IMG/VR virus record: IMGVR_UViG_3300032086_001968
Location: 1 to 31,026 of that record
Direction: 5' to 3' (one strand)
Source of the DNA: a virus
Length of the DNA: 31,026 nt
In this document: piece by piece, positions 21,337 through 29,223 of the stretch
Numbering within the stretch: position 1 is the first letter of the stretch
Layout: each line of letters begins with the position of its first letter
The notes under the pieces: model-generated
Database searches by the model: none
What the model was told of the DNA's origin: nothing
The model's input: only the letters and a program-made list of their open reading frames with translations
Position numbers and translations under genes: made by a program

Positions 21337-22290
21337 TTATGATACGTTGAGGTCTGCCACGACGGCGTGCGCCGCTTCGTTGAGAACCTTCAAGCCGAAC
21401 TCCGCGATGACCATAGACTTGGAGGCGTCGCCGGTTTTGCTGAGCTCTACGTTCTGGATCGGACGCAGGTAGCATACAGATGCATACTCTGGGTCTAGCA
21501 GCCACGCATCGCGCTCACGCGAGAAGCGGTTTGCAACCACATTCAAGGTGCCGAAGTCAGACATGTAAACGTCTGCCGCACCAATGATTGTCGTCGGGCT
21601 ATCGCTTGGCGCCATGTAACGCTGAGCCGCGATACCAGCAAATCCTGATACGACCGTCTTATTGTGTGGCCCCACCATAAGGATTGTTGGCTGACCGCCA
21701 GAAACGAATGCTTGCTGCATCGCGTCTTTCAGCATGGCTTCAGTGAAATCGCGCTGAGTACCGTCTGTACGCGCGGTTGTACCGTCACCAGTTGTCAGTC
21801 CACCGCTGGTCCCGACGTTTTCGTTGGTCGCAATCCACGCACCAAGACCACCCGTTTCGCGTGCAGTTGAAGAGTTACCTGCAACCTGAGCGTTATTATC
21901 CGTAAGGGTAGCTTCGATGTCACGCTTGAGCTCTTTTCCGCGTTTTGCGATTTGATAGCTCAGCTCGTCGTTGCGACCGGCAAGGTCTTGCGCGGCAAGG
22001 TTGTCAGCGACAATGGTTGTACGACGACGGATGTGTGTGTAGTTACCGACGCGGGTCGTTGCAGATGTCGCGTCAAAAGACGATACATCATCACCATCGA
22101 TGATGGCCGTTGTGCTTGTTGATGCCAAGCTGTCAGTCTGCCACTCGAAGTATGTGTTGGAAACATTTTCAGATCCGACGTTACTTTGGAATGGAACTTC
22201 TTCTGGAGAGATGGACGAAATGATGTCCGCCAAGCTCTCACGAATACCGACCGCGCTATGCGAGGTAAATGTGTTGGTTACGATTGCCAT
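21337..22290 (-). CDS. Major capsid protein, SU10/DUF5309-like
   Basis: 317 residues. Motifs include TSHSAVGIRESLADIISSIS near the start, EWQTDSLA, NYTHIRRRTTIVADNLAAQD (102-121), the E-loop-type region before it, and a C-terminal block DPEYASVCYLRPIQNVELSK plus VIAEFGLKVLNEAAHAVVAD. These match the HK97-fold capsid family of SU10-like phages. It is flanked by scaffold upstream and adaptors downstream, and has a good GGAGG site. Confidence 0.88.
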   Translation of the reverse strand: MAIVTNTFTSHSAVGIRESLADIISSISPEEVPFQSNVGSENVSNTYFEWQTDSLASTSTTAIIDGDDVSSFDATSATTRVGNYTHIRRRTTIVADNLAAQDLAGRNDELSYQIAKRGKELKRDIEATLTDNNAQVAGNSSTARETGGLGAWIATNENVGTSGGLTTGDGTTARTDGTQRDFTEAMLKDAMQQAFVSGGQPTILMVGPHNKTVVSGFAGIAAQRYMAPSDSPTTIIGAADVYMSDFGTLNVVANRFSRERDAWLLDPEYASVCYLRPIQNVELSKTGDASKSMVIAEFGLKVLNEAAHAVVADLNVS

Positions 22291-22299
22291 AATGGCCTC

Positions 22300-23298
22300 C
22301 TACAAAAGAGATCTAATTGCAGCCGCGGCATCATCGACGCGGCCAGTTTGACGTGCGCGCTGTAACGCTTGCTCTTGAGGGGCTCTGGGTTTCGGCTGAG
22401 ATCCACGCGATCCTGACTTCATTGTCTTGGCTTTCGGCTTCGGCTTGGCTTTCGCCTGCGTCGCGCGAGTTTGACCTCGACTGTAAAGCATGGCCTGTCT
22501 GGCCAGTTTAACAAGTGATGCATTAGCCAGCCCGCTGACGTCTTCTTCCGTAAATCCCTCTCCCAAGAGAAAATCACGCAATTCTGTCGCCTCTTTTGCC
22601 GCGACCTTACTGTCGCGCCATTCGGGTATCAGATCAGGTAAGACTTCGCGTTGCTGATCAACATACTGTGCCTGCATTTGCTGCATGCGCTGTTGCTGTA
22701 TCTGCGCCATTCTTGCCTGTTCCTGTTGCACCGCCTCAAGCTGAGCTTGCCGCTCAGATTGCTGCTTGCGCCACTGACGTTCTGCTTTCGCTGCCATGGT
22801 GGGGTCTGTATCGTACAGCGTGTCCCAGTCTGGCTCTCTTTCTGCCGGTTGCTCCAGCCGTTGCTGCAATGCAGGCAATAGCTGGGCGTATTGCGCCCGC
22901 TCACGCTCAAGCTCAGAATACTGTGCCTCATACTGCTTTCGAGTTTCGGCAAGCTCCTGTGTCTTTCGCGTATAATCTTTCTGTCTCAGGTTTCCGCGTC
23001 GTAACTCTTCGACTGTAATCTCTTCGCCGTCTACTTCGACTAATGCGCCAAGTATGTCAAAGGATTGGTCGTCCTGTTCTTCAGCTTCCGCTTCAACTTC
23101 AAGTTCGCCTTCAGAATATTCTTCATATGAAGCGTCATCGTCCGACATTTCGGCGTCCTCGACCTGTTCAGTCGGCTCAGCCTCAAGCGCCTCAGTGGTC
23201 GTCGCAGTGTCCTCTTCGGGGGCGATCATAGCCCTGATGGCATTTTGTGCAGTGTTCAGATCAATCCCAAGTGGTGACGGGGTGTTGGCTTCTGACAT
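22300..23298 (-). CDS. Capsid scaffolding protein
   Basis: 332 residues. The N-terminal third is strongly acidic (TEQVEDAEMSDDDASYEEYS and EGELEVEAEAEEQDD). A short conserved segment follows (DGEEITVEELRRGNLRQKDY), then a long Gln/Glu/Arg coiled coil (130-230), and a basic C-terminal tail (KAKPKPKAKTMKS) that would contact the capsid. This charge layout and the place between portal and capsid are those of podoviral scaffolds. Confidence 0.82.
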   Translation of the reverse strand: MSEANTPSPLGIDLNTAQNAIRAMIAPEEDTATTTEALEAEPTEQVEDAEMSDDDASYEEYSEGELEVEAEAEEQDDQSFDILGALVEVDGEEITVEELRRGNLRQKDYTRKTQELAETRKQYEAQYSELERERAQYAQLLPALQQRLEQPAEREPDWDTLYDTDPTMAAKAERQWRKQQSERQAQLEAVQQEQARMAQIQQQRMQQMQAQYVDQQREVLPDLIPEWRDSKVAAKEATELRDFLLGEGFTEEDVSGLANASLVKLARQAMLYSRGQTRATQAKAKPKPKAKTMKSGSRGSQPKPRAPQEQALQRARQTGRVDDAAAAIRSLL

Positions 23299-23318
23299 CG
23301 TTGTCTCCTATTATGCAT

Positions 23319-23567
23319 CTACTTAACCTTTTTTTCAATAGATGCGTTATCTACCATGGCACGAAGAGCCTGACGCACTGTCTCGACCCCTCGCAGTTTC
23401 ATGTAGATGCCTTCCCGTACTTCCCCGTCTCCCATTGCTGTAGCTTCAAACTCGACCCAGCAATCCTGCTTGATCTCATCCAAAAAACGGCTGAGATCAG
23501 TATCGCGCAAAAGACGATCAGCCGCGTGGCCGTCGTCAATAATTTGCTGCTTGGACTTAATCATCAA
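23319..23567 (-). CDS. Small protein between portal and scaffold
   Basis: 82 residues, MMIKSKQQIIDDGHAADRLL at the start. It is mostly helical with a central beta segment (CWVEFEATAMGDGEVREGIY). It overlaps the end of the portal gene by 11 bp. No family is firmly recognised; a head-assembly role is likely from position. Confidence 0.65.
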   Translation of the reverse strand: MMIKSKQQIIDDGHAADRLLRDTDLSRFLDEIKQDCWVEFEATAMGDGEVREGIYMKLRGVETVRQALRAMVDNASIEKKVK

Positions 23568-25680
23568 TAGACCCCTTGATAACGTCCGCTTGCGCTCTCA
23601 TGACTTCGCGGTTAATTGCCAAGTCTGAGCGGATCTTCTCGACGTTGAGTTGCGTGCCGTATTTAGCCTTCATCTCTTCCGCTTTTACAAAGAGCTCGGC
23701 GTCGAGCTCGTCGCGCTTGCGGTCGTCTTCCATGATCATCTTCTCACGCTCAAGCTGCAACTCTGCCGCCTTCTTCTGTATGTCGGCTTGTATCTGTTGG
23801 ATTTGAACGGCGATAAGTTGCTCGTTGATGTCCGGCTTTTCCTCTTGCTGCGGAGGCTGGAACTGCGCCGGATCTGACCAGAACTGAGATACATCCTTAA
23901 AGCCGGCGAGCTCCGTCATTGCCTTGAGCGTATTGGATAGTTTCGCCATATCGGTGAGCGGATTGATTGGCCCCATAGTGGACATTGCCTCTTTCTGCAT
24001 TTCCGCAATCTGGCGCAGCATCATCATGCGCTCGGTATCGGTGCCGCGGCCAAGTGCGACGTTGATGCTGACATCCATGTCGGCGTTCCAAACGCGCGGA
24101 TCAATCGGCACAAACTCATTTGACAGCCGAACCATACGTGGCCGGTCTTGATGCGTTGTGATTAGGTGAAGCACGATCTTGTATAACTGCTTCATGCCAG
24201 TTTCCGCAAAGATCCGCGCAATAAGCTCTATGTGTTGCTGAGCGGCGCTGACAGTGGCCTGTACAGCCGACGCGGTAGATGACTGCAAGGCGCCGGCGTC
24301 CAAGCCCGCAGACGCCTTTGAGATGCCCGTGCGGGCTTCTTTGATCTCGTCCATGTATTGAAGAACAGGAAATGCCTGTTGGCCAACGAATGGCATGGAC
24401 ATTGGCTGCACTTGGCCGGCTGCGCGCTGCCGGATGATGGCGCCAACCTCGTTGTTCATAACGTCTTCGATGTTGACCATGCCCTCGACGATTGCAACTC
24501 TAGGGTGAATTGACATTGCCAAGCTATCTAATGTGTTGCGCATGATCGAAGACTTGATCCGCTGGATGTCCATCACCGCATCAGCGGTGGACATGCCATA
24601 GAAGTCGTGTGCCTCTGGGTCTGGGCAGAACGTCGCAAACGGAACTATCGCGCACGGCTCGTTCATAAGGATCTTGTTGCCGTCGCCGGCGGTGCAAATT
24701 TTGCGCAACTCCGCGATGCCGTCTTGGTCGTAATCAACTTTGATGTAGTTTTCGACGTAAAGCACCTTCTTCATCGCGGGATCGTGGCGCTCGTTCATCT
24801 CGTTATTCAGCGCGCGGTTTCGCGTGGTGCGCTCAATATTCGTCGCCATGTCTTCATGCGCCGAAGACATTTTTACAACCTCGTCGTAGTCGTAGCCCAT
24901 CGCCACAAGCTCGGAGACGGTCAAAATGCGCCGGTGCGCAACGTAATCGGCGTCTTCAAGGGACTTCGCCTCGCGCGATATAAGGAACTCTTCGGGCGGC
25001 ACCGCTTCCAGCTTCACGCGGCCATCAGGATGCGTATATGTTACGCGAACCGCGTGCATCATTGGAGCGGGTAACATCTCGCCGGTCATGGGGTCAAAGC
25101 TGGGCTCGCCAAACGGCTCGGAGGCGACGATGTCAATTTCCGCCGCTGGATCTGACATCAACGCCGCCAGAGCGTTATCGTCGAGCCCCGTGAGGTCGTG
25201 TGTCTCGAATTTCGTCTGATCGTCCCAATAACACTTTAGCACGCCCACCTTGCGGATCAGCGCGTCCTTGAACGCGGCGTGCGTGTGCAAGAAGCCGTTG
25301 TTGTCACGGTTGATGATGTAATTTGCATACTCGGTCGCCTGCTTGGCCGCGGCAACGTCTTCCGGCCCCTGCGGCGCGTATTCCACCGTGCGGTCGGTGC
25401 TATGAAATATCCGCATCAGCGACGGCATGATAGCCTGTACGGTATCCCGTACATCCATGCTGACCACTTGGCTGCGGCCCTCTTCCTCATCACCAAACGG
25501 GTCGCCGCGATAATACTCGGTCGCCGTGGCGCGATATGGCGATACCCAGTTGTCGGAGTAGTCAATCGCGTCTTCGATTTCCTTGCCGACGATGCCTTGT
25601 AACTCGTCGTCACCCATTACGTTTGGTTCGAGCTCTTCTTCGAGGGCGCTCATGATTTGGTTGATTTCGTTCTGTATCAC
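23557..25680 (-). CDS. Portal protein
   Basis: 707 residues from GTG 25680, which overlaps the stop of the upstream gene (GTGA). Typical portal phrases are present: DYSDNWVSPYRATATEYYRG, DVRDTVQAIMPSLMRIF, PFATFCPDPEAHDFYGMSTA and a long C-terminal coiled coil (QIQADIQKKAAELQLEREKM). The portal dodecamer is the DNA entry and exit ring and the docking site for terminase and adaptors. An ATG nine codons downstream has no ribosome binding site. Length fits large podoviral portals. Confidence 0.88.
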   Translation of the reverse strand: MIQNEINQIMSALEEELEPNVMGDDELQGIVGKEIEDAIDYSDNWVSPYRATATEYYRGDPFGDEEEGRSQVVSMDVRDTVQAIMPSLMRIFHSTDRTVEYAPQGPEDVAAAKQATEYANYIINRDNNGFLHTHAAFKDALIRKVGVLKCYWDDQTKFETHDLTGLDDNALAALMSDPAAEIDIVASEPFGEPSFDPMTGEMLPAPMMHAVRVTYTHPDGRVKLEAVPPEEFLISREAKSLEDADYVAHRRILTVSELVAMGYDYDEVVKMSSAHEDMATNIERTTRNRALNNEMNERHDPAMKKVLYVENYIKVDYDQDGIAELRKICTAGDGNKILMNEPCAIVPFATFCPDPEAHDFYGMSTADAVMDIQRIKSSIMRNTLDSLAMSIHPRVAIVEGMVNIEDVMNNEVGAIIRQRAAGQVQPMSMPFVGQQAFPVLQYMDEIKEARTGISKASAGLDAGALQSSTASAVQATVSAAQQHIELIARIFAETGMKQLYKIVLHLITTHQDRPRMVRLSNEFVPIDPRVWNADMDVSINVALGRGTDTERMMMLRQIAEMQKEAMSTMGPINPLTDMAKLSNTLKAMTELAGFKDVSQFWSDPAQFQPPQQEEKPDINEQLIAVQIQQIQADIQKKAAELQLEREKMIMEDDRKRDELDAELFVKAEEMKAKYGTQLNVEKIRSDLAINREVMRAQADVIKGSIDD

Positions 25681-27812
25681 TGCCCTTGCCTTTCCAAATA
25701 GCTCATAATGTTTTCTAGTATCTCAGGCGTTATTCTCTGCACCGGCATAATAGTCTTAATGGCATGAGACATGTTTGCCTCTGTAAGTGGTAGCCCGCGC
25801 TTGTCAAGTAAACCTTCACGCGGCTTATATACGTCTCTAAATATAAGCCTTTGGGGTACGGGCGGAAGTGAACCAGTATAATCACCTTTTATCTGAGTGT
25901 TATACGTTGAGTGCGGCACTCTAGCCGCTAATATATTGCCTTTAGAGACATTTTGAAGAAGTGGTTCGCTTGTGTCGATTTTAGAAACGCCTAAACCAAA
26001 CATGCCAGAACCAAGATCTCTTTGGGTTGGATCTGTAACAGCATATCGCCCCTGCGCTGGGGATGGTAAGCCTTCGGCTTGCATGGGGTTGCTGTCCATA
26101 AGTCTGATAAAGGCTTTTCTTTTTGGCGAACTAGTATTAACGACCCACTCGCGCAATTTTGGAGAGCGTAACCCCACAAAGTCTGGGTCAACAAGGCTTC
26201 TCATAGTATCGTTAAATTTTTTAGTCGCTTCTTTGCTGATCTTTGATCCCTTAACAAGCTCCGCCATAGTGGCGCCGGTAAATGTGGCAAAATCGTTTGC
26301 GTCAGGCGCCATGCTGCCAGTCACGCCATAAACGTCTTCGCCACCTGTGTCTCTTTGTGCTTTTGTTGCTTCGTCCTCAATGCGAGTAATGATATTTTTA
26401 TTAGACGCCCATATTGCTCTGTCCTGTTGAGCCGCTGGCCCAACCATAAAGTCTACACCGCCTTCAGTATAAACAGGATCGTCAAACTTAATATCGTCAA
26501 CGCCTTCAATAAGTAGCCCGCGAGACGTTCTGTCTCCATAAAACGGAAGAATAAGTTTATTTTCCATATCTTCCCAAGATATGGGGTTGCGCGGTAAATT
26601 TTCGCCGGTATCTGTAAACTTAACGTCAGTATCCGATAAAAACTTTCTCATTTTTGTATTTTGGTAACCAATAGGGTCTAGCTCTGCCTTTAAGGCTTTA
26701 TTGGGGTCTTTATTTGAAACGGCGGCGAGAATACCGGCGCTTTTGGAGGTATTGGCCGCCATAATTGATGGGTCGTAAGCATCATTAAATTGAGCAAACC
26801 TGCTTCTAATAACTTCGGGATCTCCAGCGGTACGCTCCACAAGCATAATGTTGCTTATGTTTTCTGGCGTGTATTTAAAGTCTTTAGCAAAAGTTTCGCT
26901 TGGCTTCACCCCTTCGATCATATTCACGTATGGGATGTTGGTGTACCCCTTATCGGTCAACTCTTGCTTGAAGACTTTTAACCCCTCTTCAAGATCCAAC
27001 CCGCGCGCGTCAGCAAAGGCGTTCATAGCCTCGCGGACACCATCTTCAGAAAGTACAGTCTCTCCGTCAATTTCAAAGCTACGGGACGATATAGATGGAT
27101 CGATGTCTATGCCGAACTCTTCAAAGTCTTTTATGGTAAATGGCTTTTCCGCTCTCATTTTAAGCGGCAGTGTGACGCCGCTGCTAGGCGGATCAGAAGA
27201 ATAGATCCAACTCTCTTTGAGATCCTTGGCATTTCTACCGTGTCTTGCGTAAAACCTGTCCTCCGCCTGCCTTGGCGTGCCAACGTGAACGCCCAGACGA
27301 TCAAACCGCGCACCCTCTGGGGGTGGCATGAGCTTGTCGCCTATCATCTCGTTGCTCTTCATATAGTGATAAGCGTCACCATATGAGATGTCTTCGCTGG
27401 AGCGACGTGGAGCAAGTTTCATAGCACTTTTTGGCGCTGAAACTTTAGCACTAGGCGCTGCAACCGCAGAAAGCGCAGCCGTGCCAAGCGCCTCGCTCTG
27501 CATATCCTCCGCTGGAATTAGCCCGCGCGCCGCCATAGACGGAGCATCAAAAGCCTTTGCTGTTGGCGTGAGTATGCCTCTAAGAAACGGAGTAATGCCT
27601 TCAAACTTGACCGTACTTCCGCCGTAGCTGCCGATGTCTTTTGAGAGCAATCCGCCAAAAACTGGCCGGCGACCTTGCTCTTGAAGTCGAGATAAATAAT
27701 TTCTTTGCGCGTCATATAAAGAAGCAAACGGGCTTGCTTCTTCTCTCAATAAACGCATTTCCTCTGCGCTGGTAAGGGAGTTTTCAGCCCTTATCCGGTC
27801 AAGCACACCCAT
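25677..27812 (-). CDS. ART-PolyVal-like protein (putative ADP-ribosyltransferase-fold virion protein)
   Basis: 711 residues. Residues about 165-345 follow the layout of ADP-ribosyltransferase domains of polyvalent phage proteins: FDRLGVHVGTPRQAEDRFYA (170-189), then LPLKMRAEKPFTIKDF, an acidic helix, GYTNIPYVNMIEG, and EVIRSRFAQFNDAYDPSIMA. The C-terminal half (from about 370) has no recognised domain. It is co-transcribed with the portal, so it is probably packaged or injected. The catalytic R-S-E triad is not plainly conserved, so it may act by structure or be inactive. Confidence 0.55.
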   Translation of the reverse strand: MGVLDRIRAENSLTSAEEMRLLREEASPFASLYDAQRNYLSRLQEQGRRPVFGGLLSKDIGSYGGSTVKFEGITPFLRGILTPTAKAFDAPSMAARGLIPAEDMQSEALGTAALSAVAAPSAKVSAPKSAMKLAPRRSSEDISYGDAYHYMKSNEMIGDKLMPPPEGARFDRLGVHVGTPRQAEDRFYARHGRNAKDLKESWIYSSDPPSSGVTLPLKMRAEKPFTIKDFEEFGIDIDPSISSRSFEIDGETVLSEDGVREAMNAFADARGLDLEEGLKVFKQELTDKGYTNIPYVNMIEGVKPSETFAKDFKYTPENISNIMLVERTAGDPEVIRSRFAQFNDAYDPSIMAANTSKSAGILAAVSNKDPNKALKAELDPIGYQNTKMRKFLSDTDVKFTDTGENLPRNPISWEDMENKLILPFYGDRTSRGLLIEGVDDIKFDDPVYTEGGVDFMVGPAAQQDRAIWASNKNIITRIEDEATKAQRDTGGEDVYGVTGSMAPDANDFATFTGATMAELVKGSKISKEATKKFNDTMRSLVDPDFVGLRSPKLREWVVNTSSPKRKAFIRLMDSNPMQAEGLPSPAQGRYAVTDPTQRDLGSGMFGLGVSKIDTSEPLLQNVSKGNILAARVPHSTYNTQIKGDYTGSLPPVPQRLIFRDVYKPREGLLDKRGLPLTEANMSHAIKTIMPVQRITPEILENIMSYLERQGQ

Positions 27813-28073
27813 CTAACACTTCCATCTTCTACGTGCCGCCTTGCCGCGCTCGCCCGTCCAACCGCTGGAACGTGCGCAGAACGACTTCTTGCGCGCCGCG
27901 TCCTTCTTGGTCTTCGGGTTTGGCGCAGGCGCTTTTAAGTTTGAGCCAGTCGCGCGGTTGTACTTCGCCCTGCCCTTCGCGGTCAATCCTCCGCCCTGTT
28001 TGACGGATAGCTTCTCGCCGCGACCTACTGAGAGGCTTGGGCCAGATTTACGCTTACGCTTTTTTTCTGCCAT
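27813..28073 (-). CDS. Small very basic phage protein (DUF6321-like)
   Basis: 86 residues, over a third Lys/Arg/Gly. The pattern VKQGGGLTAKGRAKYNRATG, then KKDAARKKSFCARSSG and the end RRRWKC is a conserved phage/viral family that I believe is DUF6321. Its role is unknown; nucleic-acid binding in the virion is likely. It overlaps the preceding gene by 20 bp. Confidence 0.7.
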   Translation of the reverse strand: MAEKKRKRKSGPSLSVGRGEKLSVKQGGGLTAKGRAKYNRATGSNLKAPAPNPKTKKDAARKKSFCARSSGWTGERGKAARRRWKC

Positions 28074-28284
28074 CTTTTTTTGGTTTCCAACTTATTCTTG
28101 CCGGTCCAGTTTTCTTTTTAGCCATTTTTTTAGCTGTCTCACTACTCGCTTGGCTTTTAGGACGACAAGCCGGATAAGACTTGCGCTTGTCTTTAGGCCC
28201 AGATCTACCGCACTTCTTGCCCGTTTTAACATCTCGCCAGTCTTCCTTAAACCACTTCGTCAATCCGCCGCGCGTCTTAGCCAT
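28054..28284 (-). CDS. Small basic phage protein with KWFKEDW motif (DUF5872-like)
   Basis: 76 residues from ATG 28284 (MAKTRGGLTKWFKEDWRDVK). The block TKWFKEDW, CGRSG, KSYPACRPKSQA is conserved in small basic proteins of phages and large DNA viruses; I believe the family is DUF5872, but the number is from memory. The rest is Lys-rich. The start overlaps the upstream gene by eight bases. Confidence 0.65.
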   Translation of the reverse strand: MAKTRGGLTKWFKEDWRDVKTGKKCGRSGPKDKRKSYPACRPKSQASSETAKKMAKKKTGPARISWKPKKDGRKKA

Positions 28285-28438
28285 ACGTGCCACCGCGCTT
28301 CTTATACTCGCGCACAAGCCACGCATTTGCGTATGCGCTGGGGTACACGTCAAACTTCTTCTTCGCCGCCGCCTTCACACGCGCGTAGAGCGCGGGGTTC
28401 TTTGGCTTTGGTCCGCTCGTCTTCTTTTTCGTCGCCAT
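28277..28438 (-). CDS. Small basic phage protein with YPSAYANAWLVREYKKRGG motif
   Basis: 53 residues: a Lys/Pro-rich start (MATKKKTSGPKPKNPALYAR) and a conserved C-terminal block FDVYPSAYANAWLVREYKKR. I recognise this block in viral proteins, often fused or adjacent to the KWFKEDW type. It is too short for most gene finders but has tight overlaps with both neighbours. The function is unknown. Confidence 0.7.
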   Translation of the reverse strand: MATKKKTSGPKPKNPALYARVKAAAKKKFDVYPSAYANAWLVREYKKRGGTYG

Positions 28439-28624
28439 CTATGCCTCTTCGTCCCAACTTATGCACTGCCAATCGACAGGCGTGTAAGCTGGAAATATCT
28501 GTATCGCGTAATCAAAGCCAGCGCGTATACTGGCAACGCATTGATCCTCACTCGGCAACACCGGCCCGCCAAACGCAAAGCACTGTGCGGAGGTATTACA
28601 AAGCATCAGGACCGCGGTCCACAT
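28439..28624 (-). CDS. Small Cys-containing protein with hydrophobic N-terminus
   Basis: 61 residues from ATG 28624, which shares its A with the preceding stop (TAATG). Residues 1-18 (MWTAVLMLCNTSAQCFAFGG) could be a signal peptide, and a further Cys pair follows (DQCVAS, QCISW). The sequence GGPVLPSEDQC is shared with small proteins of other marine phages as I recall. It is possibly secreted or membrane-tethered. Function unknown. Confidence 0.6.
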   Translation of the reverse strand: MWTAVLMLCNTSAQCFAFGGPVLPSEDQCVASIRAGFDYAIQIFPAYTPVDWQCISWDEEA

Positions 28625-28755
28625 TATTTCTTTTTCATGCGGCGCTTGGTGGTGGTGCCATATTGCACCTTCTTGCCGCTTTTTGCCGCTGCCTTCTTGG
28701 CCGCTGCCTTCCCTTTTTTCGTGTATGCGTAATGCTTCCCCGCAACCATAGGCAT
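28624..28755 (-). CDS. Lysine-rich 43-residue protein, first gene of the late operon
   Basis: 43 residues from ATG 28755 with an AAGGAG site: MPMVAGKHYAYTKKGKAAAK then KAAAKSGKKVQYGTTTKRRM. It is histone-tail-like in composition and likely binds DNA or packs in the head. It is the first gene downstream of the noncoding leader at 28756-29243. Confidence 0.65.
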   Translation of the reverse strand: MPMVAGKHYAYTKKGKAAAKKAAAKSGKKVQYGTTTKRRMKKK

Positions 28756-28783
28756 ATGTCGTCTCCTTGTGCAACTCACACAC

Positions 28784-28789
28784 ATAATA
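28784..28789 (-). promoter_or_regulatory. Possible -10 element of the late operon
   Basis: TATTAT on the minus strand lies about 30 bp upstream of the first late gene. No good -35 hexamer is present at 17 bp (GTTTAT), so an activator or phage factor may be needed. Weak call. Confidence 0.3.
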
Positions 28790-28811
28790 CAGGAATTTCG
28801 CGTAAAATAAA

Positions 28812-28844
28812 CCCCGCGCGGGCGTCGAGCATACCCGCGCGGGG
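28812..28844 (-). terminator. Strong GC hairpin upstream of the late operon
   Basis: CCCCGCGCGGG and CCCGCGCGGGG make a perfect 11-bp stem around an 11-nt loop. On the minus strand it is followed by TTTATTTTA, so it would stop transcripts arriving from the terminase side. Each arm is also partly self-complementary. Confidence 0.65.
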
Positions 28845-28897
28845 GAGACGTGAAGGGAAACACGTCGTCTGCGGCCATGGGGAGGAACGCCGCTGCC

Positions 28898-28960
28898 AAA
28901 AGAGTACCACAGAGTTTGCGAAAAACTAAGTGGACTTTTTCGCAAACTTTTTTTTGTTTT
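28898..28960 (+). terminator. Repeated terminator, copy 1
   Basis: GTTTGCGAAAAA (28914-28925) pairs with TTTTTCGCAAAC (28936-28947) across CTAAGTGGAC, followed by eight T. It points in the plus direction although no plus gene precedes it. The block from AAAGAGTACCACAG onward recurs at 29104. CCAC (28907-28910) could also pair with GTGG (28930-28933), an alternative fold. Confidence 0.75.
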
Positions 28961-28980
28961 AGGGTTCGACTAAAAAGCAA

Positions 28981-29002
28981 AAGAGACCCTAAGGGGTCTC
29001 TT
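28981..29002 (-). terminator. Hairpin terminator with TAAG loop
   Basis: AAGAGACCC/GGGTCTCTT, a perfect 9-bp stem, followed on the minus strand by TTGCTTTTTAG. Part of the stem can alternatively pair with 29052-29059. Confidence 0.65.
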
Positions 29003-29089
29003 ATGTCAGCCTCCATAGCGAAGACTTCGTAGGCTCGGCCTACCTCCAACCTAGGGTCTTTAAGCTGAGAATGCAACAAAAAACAGCAT
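29003..29089. other. Noncoding, structure-rich stretch between the terminators
   Basis: No convincing gene. Short hairpins CGAAG-A-CTTCG and GTAGGC-TCG-GCCTAC lie side by side, enclosed by TCAGC (29006-29010) and GCTGA (29064-29068). TAGGGTCT (29052-29059) is complementary to AGACCCTA in the preceding terminator stem (28984-28991), allowing two exclusive folds. Confidence 0.4.
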
Positions 29090-29108
29090 TATAACAGATG
29101 GAGAAAGA
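29090..29108 (+). repeat. 19-bp leader repeat, copy 1
   Basis: TATAACAGATGGAGAAAGA, identical to 29224-29242, where it supplies the ribosome binding site of the next gene. Here no ATG follows; it runs straight into the second terminator copy. Confidence 0.8.
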
Positions 29109-29189
29109 GTACCACAGAGTTTGCGAAAAACTAAGTGGACTTTTTCGCAAACTTTTTTCGTTTTTCGCAAACTTTTTTCGTTTTAGGGG
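29104..29189 (+). terminator. Repeated terminator, copy 2, with internal 20-bp duplication
   Basis: Same stem as copy 1: 29119-29130 with 29141-29152. The 20 bp TTTTTCGCAAACTTTTTTCG at 29141-29160 are repeated exactly at 29161-29180, offering two competing 3' arms. Located just before the promoter of the plus-strand island. Confidence 0.75.
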
Positions 29190-29204
29190 TTGCAATCTGT
29201 ATCT

Positions 29205-29221
29205 GTTAACACTATGTTAAC
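29205..29221 (+). promoter_or_regulatory. Paired GTTAAC boxes / promoter of the plus-strand island
   Basis: Two perfect GTTAAC boxes 11 bp apart (29205-29210, 29216-29221), 22 bp before the ATG at 29244. A promoter can be drawn as TTGCAA (29190-29195), 17 bp, TATGTT (29213-29218). TATAAC at 29224-29229 is another -10 candidate. Confidence 0.55.
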
Positions 29222-29223
29222 AA

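Noticed and set aside
28850-29032. 60-codon plus frame across the terminator
   Set aside because: It reads through a strong terminator stem and poly-T; no ribosome binding site and no resemblance to a protein.
28624-29079. 151-codon minus frame containing the 43-residue gene
   Set aside because: It crosses several hairpins and the repeated terminator; only the 3' part with the AAGGAG-preceded ATG at 28755 is credible.
29003-29089. tRNA-like gene
   Set aside because: Several hairpins are present, but no acceptor stem with CCA or T-loop motif could be assembled.
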